Shown: positions 36,719-45,913, counted from the first letter of the stretch. The stretch: DNA of 64,000 nucleotides from an uncultured bacterium (GCA_934644775.1 CAKUDB010000003.1:1-64000), one strand, 5' to 3'. Translations and numbers: made by a program. Notes: generated from the letters alone by a model not told the origin.

Positions 36719-37642
36719 TTGCAAAATAGGCTGCTTAGCATGTACACTTCCAAATCAACTCCAGCTTTAAAAGAGTCTTACGATTGGTGCCGAGAGCTGA
36801 CCCAAAAGCGAGCCCGCAATTTTTATTTTGCTATTCGCCTTTTGCCCAAAGCTAGACGGGAGGCCATGTGCGCCGTCTACGCCTTCTTCCGCCAGTGTGA
36901 CGATATTTCCGACGCTAAAAACATTTGTAGTCGCCGTGAGCGCTTAGAGCAATGGAAACAAATTATCCAAGGACAAGAGCCCGCTTCTTTTATGCCCGGC
37001 CTGTTGGCTTTGCGCCATGCGATCAAGAAATATCGTATCAGCTCCCAACCTTTCTTAGATTTAATTGATGGTATGTTTACCGATTTGGAAGAGATCAATT
37101 TCCAAACCTTCGACGAGCTTTATAATTACTGTTACCGAGTAGCTTCCACTGTAGGTTTGGTATGTATAAGCATTTTCGGAGCTCCCAATAAGCCTGAAGT
37201 ATACAAAATGGCCGAATATCACGGCATTGCTTTCCAACTGACCAACATCTTGCGCGATATAAACCATGACGCTCTCGAAGGCCGAGTTTATATACCGGAT
37301 GAAATTTTAGAGAAATTTGCCATTACCAGACAGTCCATCTTAAATAGGACTTACAATGAGCAAAAAATGGCCTCTTTAATCGATTATATGGCTAAGCTGG
37401 CTCAAAGCTACTACGACCGCTCCGAATTTTTACCTTATTTTATTCCTCTCCCCAGCCGAGTTTGCCTCAGAGCTATGACCAATATTTATCATGGTATTTT
37501 GCAAAAGATCGAAAGTATGGGAGTGGAGACTTTGCGCCAAAAAGCTCGCCTTAGCTTGTGGCAAAAACTTATGGCTATAGCTAAAGCCTATCTAACTACT
37601 TGGGCCGATTTTTGGCGCGAAAATTTTTTGTCGGCCAACTGA
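36719..37642 (+). CDS. Squalene/phytoene synthase family protein
   Basis: A head-to-head prenyl synthase (307 residues). Both metal-binding Asp motifs are present: CDDISDAKN (D61, D62, D65) and NILRDINHDALEGRVYIP. The residue pattern RARNFYFAIRLLPKARREAMCAVYAFFR is the family N-terminal signature. I cannot separate phytoene synthase from squalene-type HpnC/HpnD by eye. TTG 36719 has GAGGG 12 bases upstream; ATG 36740 is the alternative. A small membrane protein follows 4 bases later, so the pair is co-translated. Confidence 0.9.
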   Translation: MQNRLLSMYTSKSTPALKESYDWCRELTQKRARNFYFAIRLLPKARREAMCAVYAFFRQCDDISDAKNICSRRERLEQWKQIIQGQEPASFMPGLLALRHAIKKYRISSQPFLDLIDGMFTDLEEINFQTFDELYNYCYRVASTVGLVCISIFGAPNKPEVYKMAEYHGIAFQLTNILRDINHDALEGRVYIPDEILEKFAITRQSILNRTYNEQKMASLIDYMAKLAQSYYDRSEFLPYFIPLPSRVCLRAMTNIYHGILQKIESMGVETLRQKARLSLWQKLMAIAKAYLTTWADFWRENFLSAN

Positions 37643-37646
37643 GATT

Positions 37647-38093
37647 ATGAGAAAAATAAAAACTATTCTGGCCCTGCTCTTTGCCATGACAGCTACAACT
37701 TTGGGCGATATTTTTATGGCTCGTTTACTTCGACCTTACGAAGGCATCCAAATTGTCGGGGCAAGTCAAGTTTATGATATAGCCGTCAGCCTTATATGCA
37801 GCCATACTTTTTGGATAGCCGTGGCTTGCTTTCTGACTTTTTTTATTACTTGGCTAAGTGTACTTTCTTACGAAGATCTCTCTTTTGCTCTGCCTCTGAC
37901 AGCCATTACCTATATACTGAATGCTTTCTTGGCCGGGCCTATGTTGGGTGAGCATATCAGCGCCGCCCGCTGGGTAGGTACTTTTATTATAGGTATAGGT
38001 GTAGTAGTCGTTTCACTTAGTGAAGGCAAAAAAGCTGAGCAAGCGGCCGAGCCCCCTACCTCGGCCGAAAATACTGAAGCAAAAATAGCTTAG
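37647..38093 (+). CDS. Small DMT/EamA-type membrane protein
   Basis: 148 residues with four hydrophobic segments (about 5-25, 55-75, 80-103, 112-133), and ALPLTAITYILNAFLAGPMLGEHISAARWVGTFII, a pattern of EamA or SMR-type transporters. Only one half-module is present, so it would work as a dimer. It lies just after the prenyl synthase and may move lipid or carrier intermediates, though that is inference. Its stop (TAG) overlaps the stop of the convergent CYTH-GT2 gene at 38090-38093. Confidence 0.85.
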   Translation: MRKIKTILALLFAMTATTLGDIFMARLLRPYEGIQIVGASQVYDIAVSLICSHTFWIAVACFLTFFITWLSVLSYEDLSFALPLTAITYILNAFLAGPMLGEHISAARWVGTFIIGIGVVVVSLSEGKKAEQAAEPPTSAENTEAKIA

Positions 38094-39778
38094 TCGGAAA
38101 TGCCAGCCATACAACGGAAGTCGCGTCCCTCTTGCCAGCCGCGCTCTTTAAGAAAAGCACGAATTTCTTCTCTGGAGTTGGGATTGCCTACAGCTGTTAC
38201 CAAGAAATAGCCCTCCGGAGCGGGCAATTGCTCCAAACTGAGCACCTTCAAACCGCAAATAGTTTGGCCGTGACGGGCCGGAAGAATATCGGTATAGTAG
38301 GCAGGCTCCAAGCCATGAGAGCGCAACGTTTTGGCCAAAGCTTTGCCATTAGGGCCAGCTCCCCAAATAATAAGCTGACGCTTATCGAAAGGCAAACTGC
38401 GCAATCCTTGCTCTTCTTGAGCGGGCGTAAAGAAAGCTTTCAAAAAGAAAGTTACTTTCAATTCACGCAAAGCATCATGGCTACAACGCTGATCTACCCT
38501 GGTGAGGCGCTTGGGTAAATCGCGCCAGAAAAAGAGCGTCTTTTCCACTTTGGCCATCTTTATGCCCTTAAGCCACATGCGCAACCAAAGCTGATAATCT
38601 TCCGGCCAGCGTCCGTCTTCATAAAGGCCGACTTCCTCTAAAGCCGAACGGCGCAGCAATACAGAAGGGTGAACTAGAGGGCTCTCCACAAAGATATCGC
38701 GTTCTAAAATTTCCGGCAAGCAAGCTTTATTGAGCCAACGCTCATAACGCATCATGCCTTCGGTAATCGATTTTTTAGGGAAAACGCGAATTTTGCAACC
38801 GACAGCAGTTACATCGTCATGGGCTTGTAAATAACGCATTTGCTCGGCAAAACGCTCTGGGTGGGAAATATCATCACCATCCATACGAGCTATAAAAGGA
38901 GCGCGACTCTGTTTAAAGGCAAAATTGAGCGTATCAACAATACCGCCATGCGCTTTGCGAAAAACACGTAAGCGAGGATCGGTTGCTGCCAAGGTTTCGG
39001 CTATTTTTACAGTATCATCAGACGAGCCGTCGTCGACTAAAATTAGCTCCCAAGCCTTAAAAGTTTGCCAACAAATAGATCTTACAGCCTTAGCTAAAGT
39101 GGGAGCACAGTTATAAATAGGCATTAAACAAGAGATAATAGGCCGATTGACAGCGCTATAAAATAAAAAGCGCTCATATTTGGTGGCTTTTTGCTTAATT
39201 AACTTTAGGCCCCAACTCTGGGCCCAAGCTTCTACTTCTTTTTGTAGAACTTCAGATCTTAAAGTTTCCAATTCTAATTCATACTCTGTATGCTTAGAAT
39301 CAAAAGTAGTGCAATCTAACTCAAATTTTTCTTGGCCCACCAAACCGGCAGCCTCTAAAGGCCAGAGGCGGCGCAAGTTGACTACTTCGCCTACCGCTTG
39401 CCAAGAGCCTTGAAAACCTTCTTTTTTTAGCTGCTGCCCCACAGGCCCGCCGCTAAAGGGCTGCCAACGGCCTTGGCTAATAGCTTGAGCGGCCTGAGCA
39501 CTAATTTCTTCTTCTATTTCCAAAGCCGAAAAATAGCCAGCTTCCAAAGACAAACCGCGTTTATAAACAAAAAGCCAACGTCCATTTTCCTCGCGCAAAC
39601 GCAACATACTGCGCCGAGCGGCGAAGTAAGCGTCTTCAGTATCTAAATAAATATTTCTCTGGTGCAATTCACGCTCGGCTTTTCCCAGAGCTTCTTGCAA
39701 TTTCAGCCAATCTTGACAATTGCTAATTATCCACTTTAATTCTTGTTCGGTATTTTTTAAGGAAGCATTTTGGCTCAT
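38090..39778 (-). CDS. CYTH domain - family 2 glycosyltransferase - Rossmann fusion protein
   Basis: 562 residues in three parts. Residues 1-205 look like a CYTH (triphosphate-tunnel) domain: EQELK (E11, E13, K15), QRNIYLDT, LRLRE (59-63), YKRG (K73), LEIEEE and ELELE near 166-171. Residues 212-440 are a GT2 domain (CLMPIYNCAPT, VDDGSSDDT, RMDGDD at 299-303). Residues about 465-562 form a Rossmann-type domain (IIWGAGPNGKALAKTL). CYTH domains bind or hydrolyse triphosphates; joining one to a glycosyltransferase is unusual. The sugar and acceptor are unknown. Confidence 0.8.
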   Translation of the reverse strand: MSQNASLKNTEQELKWIISNCQDWLKLQEALGKAERELHQRNIYLDTEDAYFAARRSMLRLREENGRWLFVYKRGLSLEAGYFSALEIEEEISAQAAQAISQGRWQPFSGGPVGQQLKKEGFQGSWQAVGEVVNLRRLWPLEAAGLVGQEKFELDCTTFDSKHTEYELELETLRSEVLQKEVEAWAQSWGLKLIKQKATKYERFLFYSAVNRPIISCLMPIYNCAPTLAKAVRSICWQTFKAWELILVDDGSSDDTVKIAETLAATDPRLRVFRKAHGGIVDTLNFAFKQSRAPFIARMDGDDISHPERFAEQMRYLQAHDDVTAVGCKIRVFPKKSITEGMMRYERWLNKACLPEILERDIFVESPLVHPSVLLRRSALEEVGLYEDGRWPEDYQLWLRMWLKGIKMAKVEKTLFFWRDLPKRLTRVDQRCSHDALRELKVTFFLKAFFTPAQEEQGLRSLPFDKRQLIIWGAGPNGKALAKTLRSHGLEPAYYTDILPARHGQTICGLKVLSLEQLPAPEGYFLVTAVGNPNSREEIRAFLKERGWQEGRDFRCMAGISD

Positions 39779-39892
39779 AGTAAGGGCAGCTCAATTCCAA
39801 TTCATTTTGTTCAGAAGCATAATATTAAAAAAACTGGCAAAATTATCCTGGTTTACTAATTATGTCAGTCATAATATATCAGTCATAGCAAT

Positions 39893-39940
39893 AAAAAAAG
39901 AGAGGAACGGCACTTTGCACGCCATCCTCTCTCTTTTTTT
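39893..39940 (-). terminator. Terminator of the esterase gene
   Basis: Minus strand: a purine-rich arm AGAGAGGATGGC pairs with GCCGTTCCTCTCT, flanked by A and T runs of seven. It lies about 20 bases beyond the esterase stop. Confidence 0.75.
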
Positions 39941-39959
39941 GTAACCGAAACTTTAAGCT

Positions 39960-40697
39960 CTATCCGAGGGGGAAAAGTCTGGGCACCAGTTGTCTCATTT
40001 GTACTTTCCACCAAGGCCAGTCGTGAGCCACATCGTAGCCCCATAATTCGAAGTTATGACGAATACCCACTCTGTCCATAACTTCATGAATCTCGCGGCT
40101 ATAGTGAACGCGTTCCCAAGCACCTTGACCACAAATGACATTGATATTGCAACCATCTAAGGAGCGGCGGATATTGGGATCGTACAAATTGGCAATATAA
40201 CTTACCGGATTGTGAAAATAGCAGCGCTCGTCATAATAGCCGTCTAAGAAGCAACTGATGTTGTAAATACCACTCATACCTATACACCAACGGAAAACTT
40301 CGTGATGACGGAACAAAGTATTAAGAGCATGATAAGCACCAAAACTGGCACCCACAGCGGCAACAGGCAGGGGCCCGCCGCAATTGTTAAAAATATAAGG
40401 TACTAGTTCGTCAATAATATAGCGATCATACAACTCTTGACGCCAAATACGCTCACCGGGGCCTACAGATTCGTTGTCCAGGCTCCAATCATTGACGCTG
40501 TTGATAGAAAAAATCTTGATACGCCCGCTCTCAATATGGTCGGAAAGAGCACCAATCATGCCAAAGCGTTCTAACTCTTCAAAATCGGCCGACGCAGTAG
40601 GGAAATAGAGAACCGGCACGCCCCAATGACCATAAACGGCCACAGGCATATGAAAGCCCAAATGTCTGCTGTAAAAGCTGGTTTTTTCTACGCGCAT
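39960..40697 (-). CDS. Putative alpha/beta-hydrolase esterase
   Basis: A 245-residue esterase-fold protein with a GASFG nucleophile motif (consensus GxSxG), AYHALNTLFRHHEVFRW, and YDVAHDWPWWKVQMRQL near the C-terminus containing the likely catalytic His. It resembles D-type putative esterases of unknown substrate. I use ATG 40697; a TTG at 40712 is also possible. It follows the small Cys protein by about 35 bases, so the two are likely one transcript. Confidence 0.88.
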   Translation of the reverse strand: MRVEKTSFYSRHLGFHMPVAVYGHWGVPVLYFPTASADFEELERFGMIGALSDHIESGRIKIFSINSVNDWSLDNESVGPGERIWRQELYDRYIIDELVPYIFNNCGGPLPVAAVGASFGAYHALNTLFRHHEVFRWCIGMSGIYNISCFLDGYYDERCYFHNPVSYIANLYDPNIRRSLDGCNINVICGQGAWERVHYSREIHEVMDRVGIRHNFELWGYDVAHDWPWWKVQMRQLVPRLFPLG

Positions 40698-40731
40698 TAA
40701 GCTATTTAACAAACGGATGAGACTCTAAAGC

Positions 40732-40938
40732 CTACAGTTTGTCATTTACCTCCCGCCTATTTTCCTCACCTTTAAGCCAGTATTCGGGGAAAGTCTGGCA
40801 CTTTTCAAAACCGGGACAGCCTAAACAACGTTTACTGCGCATATTGACTTCGCGTAAACGCTTATCGCGACACTGAGGCTCAAAAAAATCGAAATTATCA
40901 AAGTACTTTTCTAAATACTCTTCCTTGTAGAGAGCCAT
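40732..40938 (-). CDS. Small Cys-containing protein of unknown function
   Basis: 68 residues, opening with an AGGAGG site 6 bases before the ATG, so I take it as real. It has four Cys (C23 and CLGCPGFEKC, about 38-47), spacing C-x2-C-x5-C, like a small zinc or Fe-S site. It is the first gene of a two-gene transcript with the esterase. A promoter (TTGCCC-17-TAAAAT) lies about 80 bases upstream. No family recognised. Confidence 0.7.
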   Translation of the reverse strand: MALYKEEYLEKYFDNFDFFEPQCRDKRLREVNMRSKRCLGCPGFEKCQTFPEYWLKGEENRREVNDKL

Positions 40939-41450
40939 TCTATCCTCCTGGGGGCGCTAATGCCCGGATAAACTAACTGACTTTTATTAGGTTCTTAACC
41001 TCAAAGCACACGTTCAATATTTTACCATAGATTTTTTATACGGGCAAGAAAAGGGGGCCTAATAGTGGAGCGACCCAAGATCCGGGGGCTTTTCTAACAA
41101 TAATTACCTATCAAAAGGGGGCCAAACGCAGGACAAAAGGGCCTTAGAGAAGAAGAGCCCGAGCAAGTTTTTTGAGAAGCAGCGTTCGGAAGCGGCTTAA
41201 GACGTCGATTTTGTAAGATAGCAGCGCTCGACTAAAATATTTTGAGAGCGTTTTGTTATTTTTTTTGCCTCAGCTAGTTTATAATAAAGTAGAGGTAAAA
41301 AGAGCACTACTCCAAAGCTTACCGACTCGGTCAAGCAGCTTTGTGGACAACGCCGCTAAAGAATATTTGCTGTGCGGTAAAAAAAGAACCGCCCAAAGAG
41401 GTTTGGGCCAGCAATTTACAATTGTTGACTAGCGTACAGGAGGGATGGTT
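40939..41450. other. Intergenic region between small Cys gene and PilZ-like gene
   Basis: About 510 bases between divergent genes. It holds the minus promoter at 41019-41047 and a TATAAT at 41280-41285 on the plus strand with no good -35. The plus leader before the PilZ-like gene is about 155 bases. No further ORF looks real, and I see no RNA family. Confidence 0.5.
41019..41047 (-). promoter_or_regulatory. Promoter of the Cys protein/esterase pair
   Basis: Minus strand: TTGCCC (41047-41042), a 17-base spacer and TAAAAT (41024-41019). The leader would be about 75 bases. Confidence 0.5.
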
Positions 41451-42149
41451 ATGTTTTTAGATTGGTTTAAGAGCAAAAAACCGACTTTAAAGCTTAAAGC
41501 TAAACAAGAGATTGAGATCGAATTTTTTGCTGACGAAACCTATAAAACCTACTTCACTACGGTGTTAGATGTCAGGCGCAAGGAGATTATCCTAAAAAGC
41601 CCCGGCACCGAGCGTCGTCCTGTGAAGATGGAATCTGGACAGCGCCTAACTGTTACCACCCTCGACGAGGGCAAATTATACTACTTCGAAACTGAAGTGA
41701 CCGACGCTGGCGAGCGCGAATTTGATATTGCCACCCCCACCAACGTAGAGAGCGAAGACGTCCCCAAATTTGACGAGCACACCAGCATCGAAGCTCCGGT
41801 TAACGTAGAATATCGCGCCATGAAATTGGCTCATAGCCAATCTGCCCAAACCGTCTCCATTAGCCTAAACAATATCGTCTTGGGCTGCAATATTGCCATT
41901 CCCGAAGGCACCGACTTGCATGTCGAAGTTCAAGTACCAGGTACTCCAGTCTTTTCATTCAAGGGTAGGGCTTTAGCTTCCAAGCCCAATCCCAGCAGCA
42001 AAGGCAAAAAGTTCCTTTGCGAAGTTGAGTATGCCGAAGACGCCGACAAAGAAGATCGCTTAGCTATTATGCGCTACGCCGTCTATCTTAAGCGGCGCGA
42101 GCAGCGTCGGGTGGCTCGTGGAGAAGAGTTAGTCGACAAAAAACTTTAA
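41451..42149 (+). CDS. PilZ-like / YcgR-type domain protein
   Basis: 232 residues. I start at ATG 41451, seven bases after AGGAGGG; the ATG at 41445 lies on this site. The N-terminal half resembles a YcgR-type flagellar brake domain (beta-rich, KQEIEIEFF to LTVTTLDEGKLYYFETEV); the C-terminal half is PilZ-like (VEYRAMKLAHSQ, SISLNNIVLGC). The usual c-di-GMP motif RxxxR is missing before it, and the D/NxSxxG motif reads SLNNIVLG. It may therefore not bind c-di-GMP. Function uncertain. Confidence 0.7.
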   Translation: MFLDWFKSKKPTLKLKAKQEIEIEFFADETYKTYFTTVLDVRRKEIILKSPGTERRPVKMESGQRLTVTTLDEGKLYYFETEVTDAGEREFDIATPTNVESEDVPKFDEHTSIEAPVNVEYRAMKLAHSQSAQTVSISLNNIVLGCNIAIPEGTDLHVEVQVPGTPVFSFKGRALASKPNPSSKGKKFLCEVEYAEDADKEDRLAIMRYAVYLKRREQRRVARGEELVDKKL

Positions 42150-42234
42150 GCCCCTAAAGTGTGGTCTGTAAATAGGGCCAAGGTGGCCCGTTTAACACAA
42201 TAAACAAAGTCCAGTCTGCCGAGCTGTTTTCAAG

Positions 42235-42259
42235 AGCCTCTCCCAGGCTGGGCTTTTTT
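42235..42259 (+). terminator. Terminator after the PilZ-like gene
   Basis: AGCCT-CTCCC-AGGCT (42235-42249) followed by GGGC and six T. It separates the PilZ-like gene from the GlmS variant. Confidence 0.65.
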
Positions 42260-42267
42260 GAATAGGG

Positions 42268-42303
42268 TGGCCTATCCCCTACCCCTGGCCTATCCCCTAT
42301 CCC
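42268..42303. repeat. 18-bp tandem duplication
   Basis: Two adjacent 18-bp copies, 42268-42285 and 42286-42303, TGGCCTATCCCCTACCCC and TGGCCTATCCCCTATCCC, differ at one base. The repeat lies between the terminator and the GlmS variant. Confidence 0.7.
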
Positions 42304-42404
42304 AATAGTTGTCGGGCCCAAGAGCCAAGGGGCCATCGTTTGGCCAACACTTGGCCATTGCTTAAAACATAAAAAAGAACGCCAAAATTAAAGGAGTAAC
42401 TGCC

Positions 42405-45400
42405 GTGTGCGGTATAGCCGGTATTCTCTACCAATATTCTGAAACTAATCAGAAATTAGATTGGGACAAATTCCTCGAAGAGCTGCAAAGTATCGCTTTA
42501 GCCAAGATCGATATTAACAATCCTCCCAACGAAGCCCTTTCAGCTTTAGAAGAAAAGGTCTCTTCTCTTAAAGAGTATCAAGCTTTTTCTTCCATATGGA
42601 ATAATGGCCAATTGGCCGACCGCTTACAACAAGCAGCCGACTCTCTCCTTAAGTTTGAAAAACATTCTAAAGAGGCGATCCTTAATTCCAAAACTCCCCT
42701 ACCTACCAATTTAGTAGAGAATTGGAATTCTTTAGGTATACGCCTGCGCGATATTGCCTGGACTATCTCCCAAGATGTGTTGGGCAATATTGGCCGAGTC
42801 AAGCTTATACTGCCCGATTTTATTAAAAAGGTTGGTCTCGACGCCTGGAAGATAACGGCCGTCCTCAACGATATAGACCGCTTGGAAGTGCGCGGCCGCG
42901 ACAGCTTAGGTATTAGCGTAAGCGTCCATTTCTCTTCTTCCCAAAGTTTCGAAGATTTCTGTGCCAAGATTACTAGAGCCGGTTTAGAAGAAGAGTTTAG
43001 CCACCGCCTTAAGTGTCCTACCCTAGAGAATTTAAGTATTCGCCTCGATTCTCACAGTTTGGCTGCCCCGGCCCTCATGTTTATTTATAAAGTCTCCCAA
43101 GAAGTAGGGGCTTTAGGCGACAATGTAGCTGCCATTAGACACCATATAAAAGGCGATCATTTGCTTTGGTACGCTTTAGATTGCCAAACTATAGAAACTA
43201 ATGTTTGGTCTCACACTCGTTGGGCTTCCAATGGAGTAATCAATATTGCCAACTGCCACCCAGTCGATGAACAGACTGAGCCTAGCCAGAGAGAGAGCGA
43301 TCGCTATTGGATTAGCGCCGCCTTGAATGGTGATGTCGATAACTTCCAAGCCTTGGCCCAAAAAGTAGAGAAGGCCGACTCCCGCTCTATTTCTGCAAAA
43401 ATTACTACCGACGCCAAGATTATCCCCGTCTTAGTCGATTACTATTACCGCCGCTGCTCCAACTTAAAAGAGGCCTTCTTGAAGGCGGTCAACGATTTTG
43501 AAGGCTCGGTAGCTATTTGTCTTAGCTCTAGCTTAGAGCCAGGGCGCACCTATTTAGCTTTAAAAGGCAGCGGTCAGTCGCTCTTTATCGGTTTATGTCA
43601 GCAAGGCTACGTCTTTGCTTCCGAAGTGTACGGCCTAGTCGAACAGACCAACCGTTATATCCGCTTAGACGGAGCTACCGAGCATATTCCCGGTCGCCCC
43701 GAAAGTGCCGGCCAAGTCTTTATTTTAAACGATAAAGCTACCCAGTTAGAAGGTTTGGCGGCTTTCCATTTAGATGGATCACCTATCGAGCTTAACTCAG
43801 AGGATATAAAAACTGCCGAAATTACTACTCGCGATATTAACCGAGGCCATTTCGAGCATTTCTTGCTTAAAGAGATCTTTGACGCTCCTGGATCTATCGA
43901 AAAAACCTTACAAGGCAAATATTTTATTGAAAATAAGTTTGACGGCCAAGCTAGAGTCAATTTGGGGCCGGAAGTCTTCCCCGCCGAGTTGGCCCAAAAG
44001 TTTAAAAATGGGCAAATTAGTCGCATCCTCTTAATCGGTCAGGGTACGGCCGCCGTAGCCGGCATTGCCATTGCCTCCATGATGCAGCGCTCCCTTAAAG
44101 GCTCCGATATTGAAGTGCGAGCCATTAAAGCTACCGAGCTTTCCGGCTATGCCTTAGAAGAAGATATGGCCAAGACGCTCATTATCGCCGTCTCCCAATC
44201 GGGCACCACTACCGACACCAACCGTACTGTCGATATGGTCAGGGCTCGCCAAGCTTCCGTTTTGGCTATTGTCAATAGGCGCAACTCCGATTTAACTTAC
44301 AAAGTTGACGGCGTTATGTATACTAGCGACGGTCGCGACATCGAAATGTCGGTAGCTTCTACCAAAGCTTTTTACAGCCAAGTGGTGGCTGGCTACCTTT
44401 TGGGCTTAAATATCGCTTCTTTGGTAAATACTATTAGTAACAAAGAAGTGCGCCGCGAATTGCAAGAGCTTTTGAGTTTGCCTAACAAGATTGCTTCCGT
44501 TTTGCAAAAGCGCCACGACATCGAGGTCTTGGCTCGCCAGTATGCCACCACCCGGCGCGATTGGGCGGTAGTAGGAAGTGGCAGTACCAAAGCGGCAGCC
44601 GACGAAATTCGCATAAAATTGAGCGAGCTTTGTTATAAGTCGATAGCTACCGACTATATCGAGGATAAAAAACATATCGATCTCTCTTCCGAGCCGCTCA
44701 CTTTAGTCTGTACTGCCGGTTTGCCAGCTATGGCTCTGCGCGACTCAGTTAAAGAAGTGGCTATCTTCCGCTCCCATAAGTCGATCCCCATTGTTATAGC
44801 CACCGAAGGTTTCGACGAATTTGAGCATTATGCCACCGGAGTAATTTACGTGCCTGCCGCTTCAGCCAACGCTTCTGTGCTCTTAAACACTGTAGTTGGC
44901 CACTTGTGGGGCTACTATTGCGCCCTCTCTATCAACGACGGTGCCAACTTACTTAAGCCGGGCCGGGCTTTAGCTGTCGAGCATTTAACTAGCGACGGCG
45001 GTTTGGTTCTCAACCAGACTAATATTAGGCGTATGCTTACAGTGGGTAAAAAGTTCCAAGACGATCTTAAGCAAGGGCGTTTCAATAGCTCCCTTTCGGT
45101 CGATTCAGCGGTACGTTTATCTTTAATGTTCCAGTATTTTACTGGGGTTCGCTCTTTGCGCCAGTTTACAGCCGAATTTAAGGGCAATAGCTTAGTAGAG
45201 ACTATGGTGACTTTGCTTTCTCAAGCTATTCAAGAGCTCTCCCGTCCTATCGACGCCATTAAGCACCAGGCTAAGACGGTGACAGTGGGTATCTCTCGCT
45301 CTGAAGAGTTGGCCGAGGGGCCTATTTTCGAAACTTTACACCATTTCGATATTACTCCCGACGATTTGCCTTACCGCGATTTGGCCTTCTTGCGAGCTTT

Positions 45401-45893
45401 AAGTAAAACTATCGATCAGGTAGTGGGAGTTACCCTTTACGAAATAGATGGCCTCAACACCTTAAACGAAGTAACTGACACTACTCGCATTAAGGTAGTG
45501 AAAAAGAGCGGTATCTCCCTTAAGATGCGCTCCCGCTCTGAAAGTGGCTCTCCTTTAGTAGGTACTAAGCAATGGGTGACAAATAATCGCCGCTCTTATG
45601 TAGGCCATGGCCATAATGACGAGTTGCCTATGCTTATAGCTCCAGTTATTACTACTGGCCGGGTCGATCATTTGGCCTTGCTCCATTTGCACTTTAAGCA
45701 AGATCTGCCTTTAGCCGATAGGGTTGACGTTATCAAGAACTTAACTAACCGCTATGGCGATTTGGTCAGCCAGATCGAAGAGACCAATATCCCTTGGAAG
45801 GACGAGTATCTCAACTTACTTAGCGTCGAAGAGTTGGCTACCCTTAGAGCAGCCGTTTTGGCCGAGCTAATTATTAAACGGCGCGCTTCTTAA
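42405..45893 (+). CDS. Oversized GlmS-type glutamine amidotransferase with two SIS domains
   Basis: 1162 residues, almost twice a normal GlmS. GTG start, with AAAGGAG upstream; Cys2 is the Ntn nucleophile (MCGIAGI). A roughly 190-residue insertion separates it from the usual motifs: SHTRWASNG (about 268-276), NCHP, NGDV. Two SIS domains follow: SQSGTTTDTNRTVDMV and SVASTKAFY in the first, VVGSGSTKAAADEIR and DKKHIDLS in the second. AKTVTVG (about 955) resembles the normal GlmS C-terminus, after which about 205 residues extend. It probably makes glucosamine-6-phosphate, or a related aminosugar. Confidence 0.85.
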   Translation: MCGIAGILYQYSETNQKLDWDKFLEELQSIALAKIDINNPPNEALSALEEKVSSLKEYQAFSSIWNNGQLADRLQQAADSLLKFEKHSKEAILNSKTPLPTNLVENWNSLGIRLRDIAWTISQDVLGNIGRVKLILPDFIKKVGLDAWKITAVLNDIDRLEVRGRDSLGISVSVHFSSSQSFEDFCAKITRAGLEEEFSHRLKCPTLENLSIRLDSHSLAAPALMFIYKVSQEVGALGDNVAAIRHHIKGDHLLWYALDCQTIETNVWSHTRWASNGVINIANCHPVDEQTEPSQRESDRYWISAALNGDVDNFQALAQKVEKADSRSISAKITTDAKIIPVLVDYYYRRCSNLKEAFLKAVNDFEGSVAICLSSSLEPGRTYLALKGSGQSLFIGLCQQGYVFASEVYGLVEQTNRYIRLDGATEHIPGRPESAGQVFILNDKATQLEGLAAFHLDGSPIELNSEDIKTAEITTRDINRGHFEHFLLKEIFDAPGSIEKTLQGKYFIENKFDGQARVNLGPEVFPAELAQKFKNGQISRILLIGQGTAAVAGIAIASMMQRSLKGSDIEVRAIKATELSGYALEEDMAKTLIIAVSQSGTTTDTNRTVDMVRARQASVLAIVNRRNSDLTYKVDGVMYTSDGRDIEMSVASTKAFYSQVVAGYLLGLNIASLVNTISNKEVRRELQELLSLPNKIASVLQKRHDIEVLARQYATTRRDWAVVGSGSTKAAADEIRIKLSELCYKSIATDYIEDKKHIDLSSEPLTLVCTAGLPAMALRDSVKEVAIFRSHKSIPIVIATEGFDEFEHYATGVIYVPAASANASVLLNTVVGHLWGYYCALSINDGANLLKPGRALAVEHLTSDGGLVLNQTNIRRMLTVGKKFQDDLKQGRFNSSLSVDSAVRLSLMFQYFTGVRSLRQFTAEFKGNSLVETMVTLLSQAIQELSRPIDAIKHQAKTVTVGISRSEELAEGPIFETLHHFDITPDDLPYRDLAFLRALSKTIDQVVGVTLYEIDGLNTLNEVTDTTRIKVVKKSGISLKMRSRSESGSPLVGTKQWVTNNRRSYVGHGHNDELPMLIAPVITTGRVDHLALLHLHFKQDLPLADRVDVIKNLTNRYGDLVSQIEETNIPWKDEYLNLLSVEELATLRAAVLAELIIKRRAS

Positions 45894-45913
45894 TTGAGCC
45901 TTTTGCGCCACTA

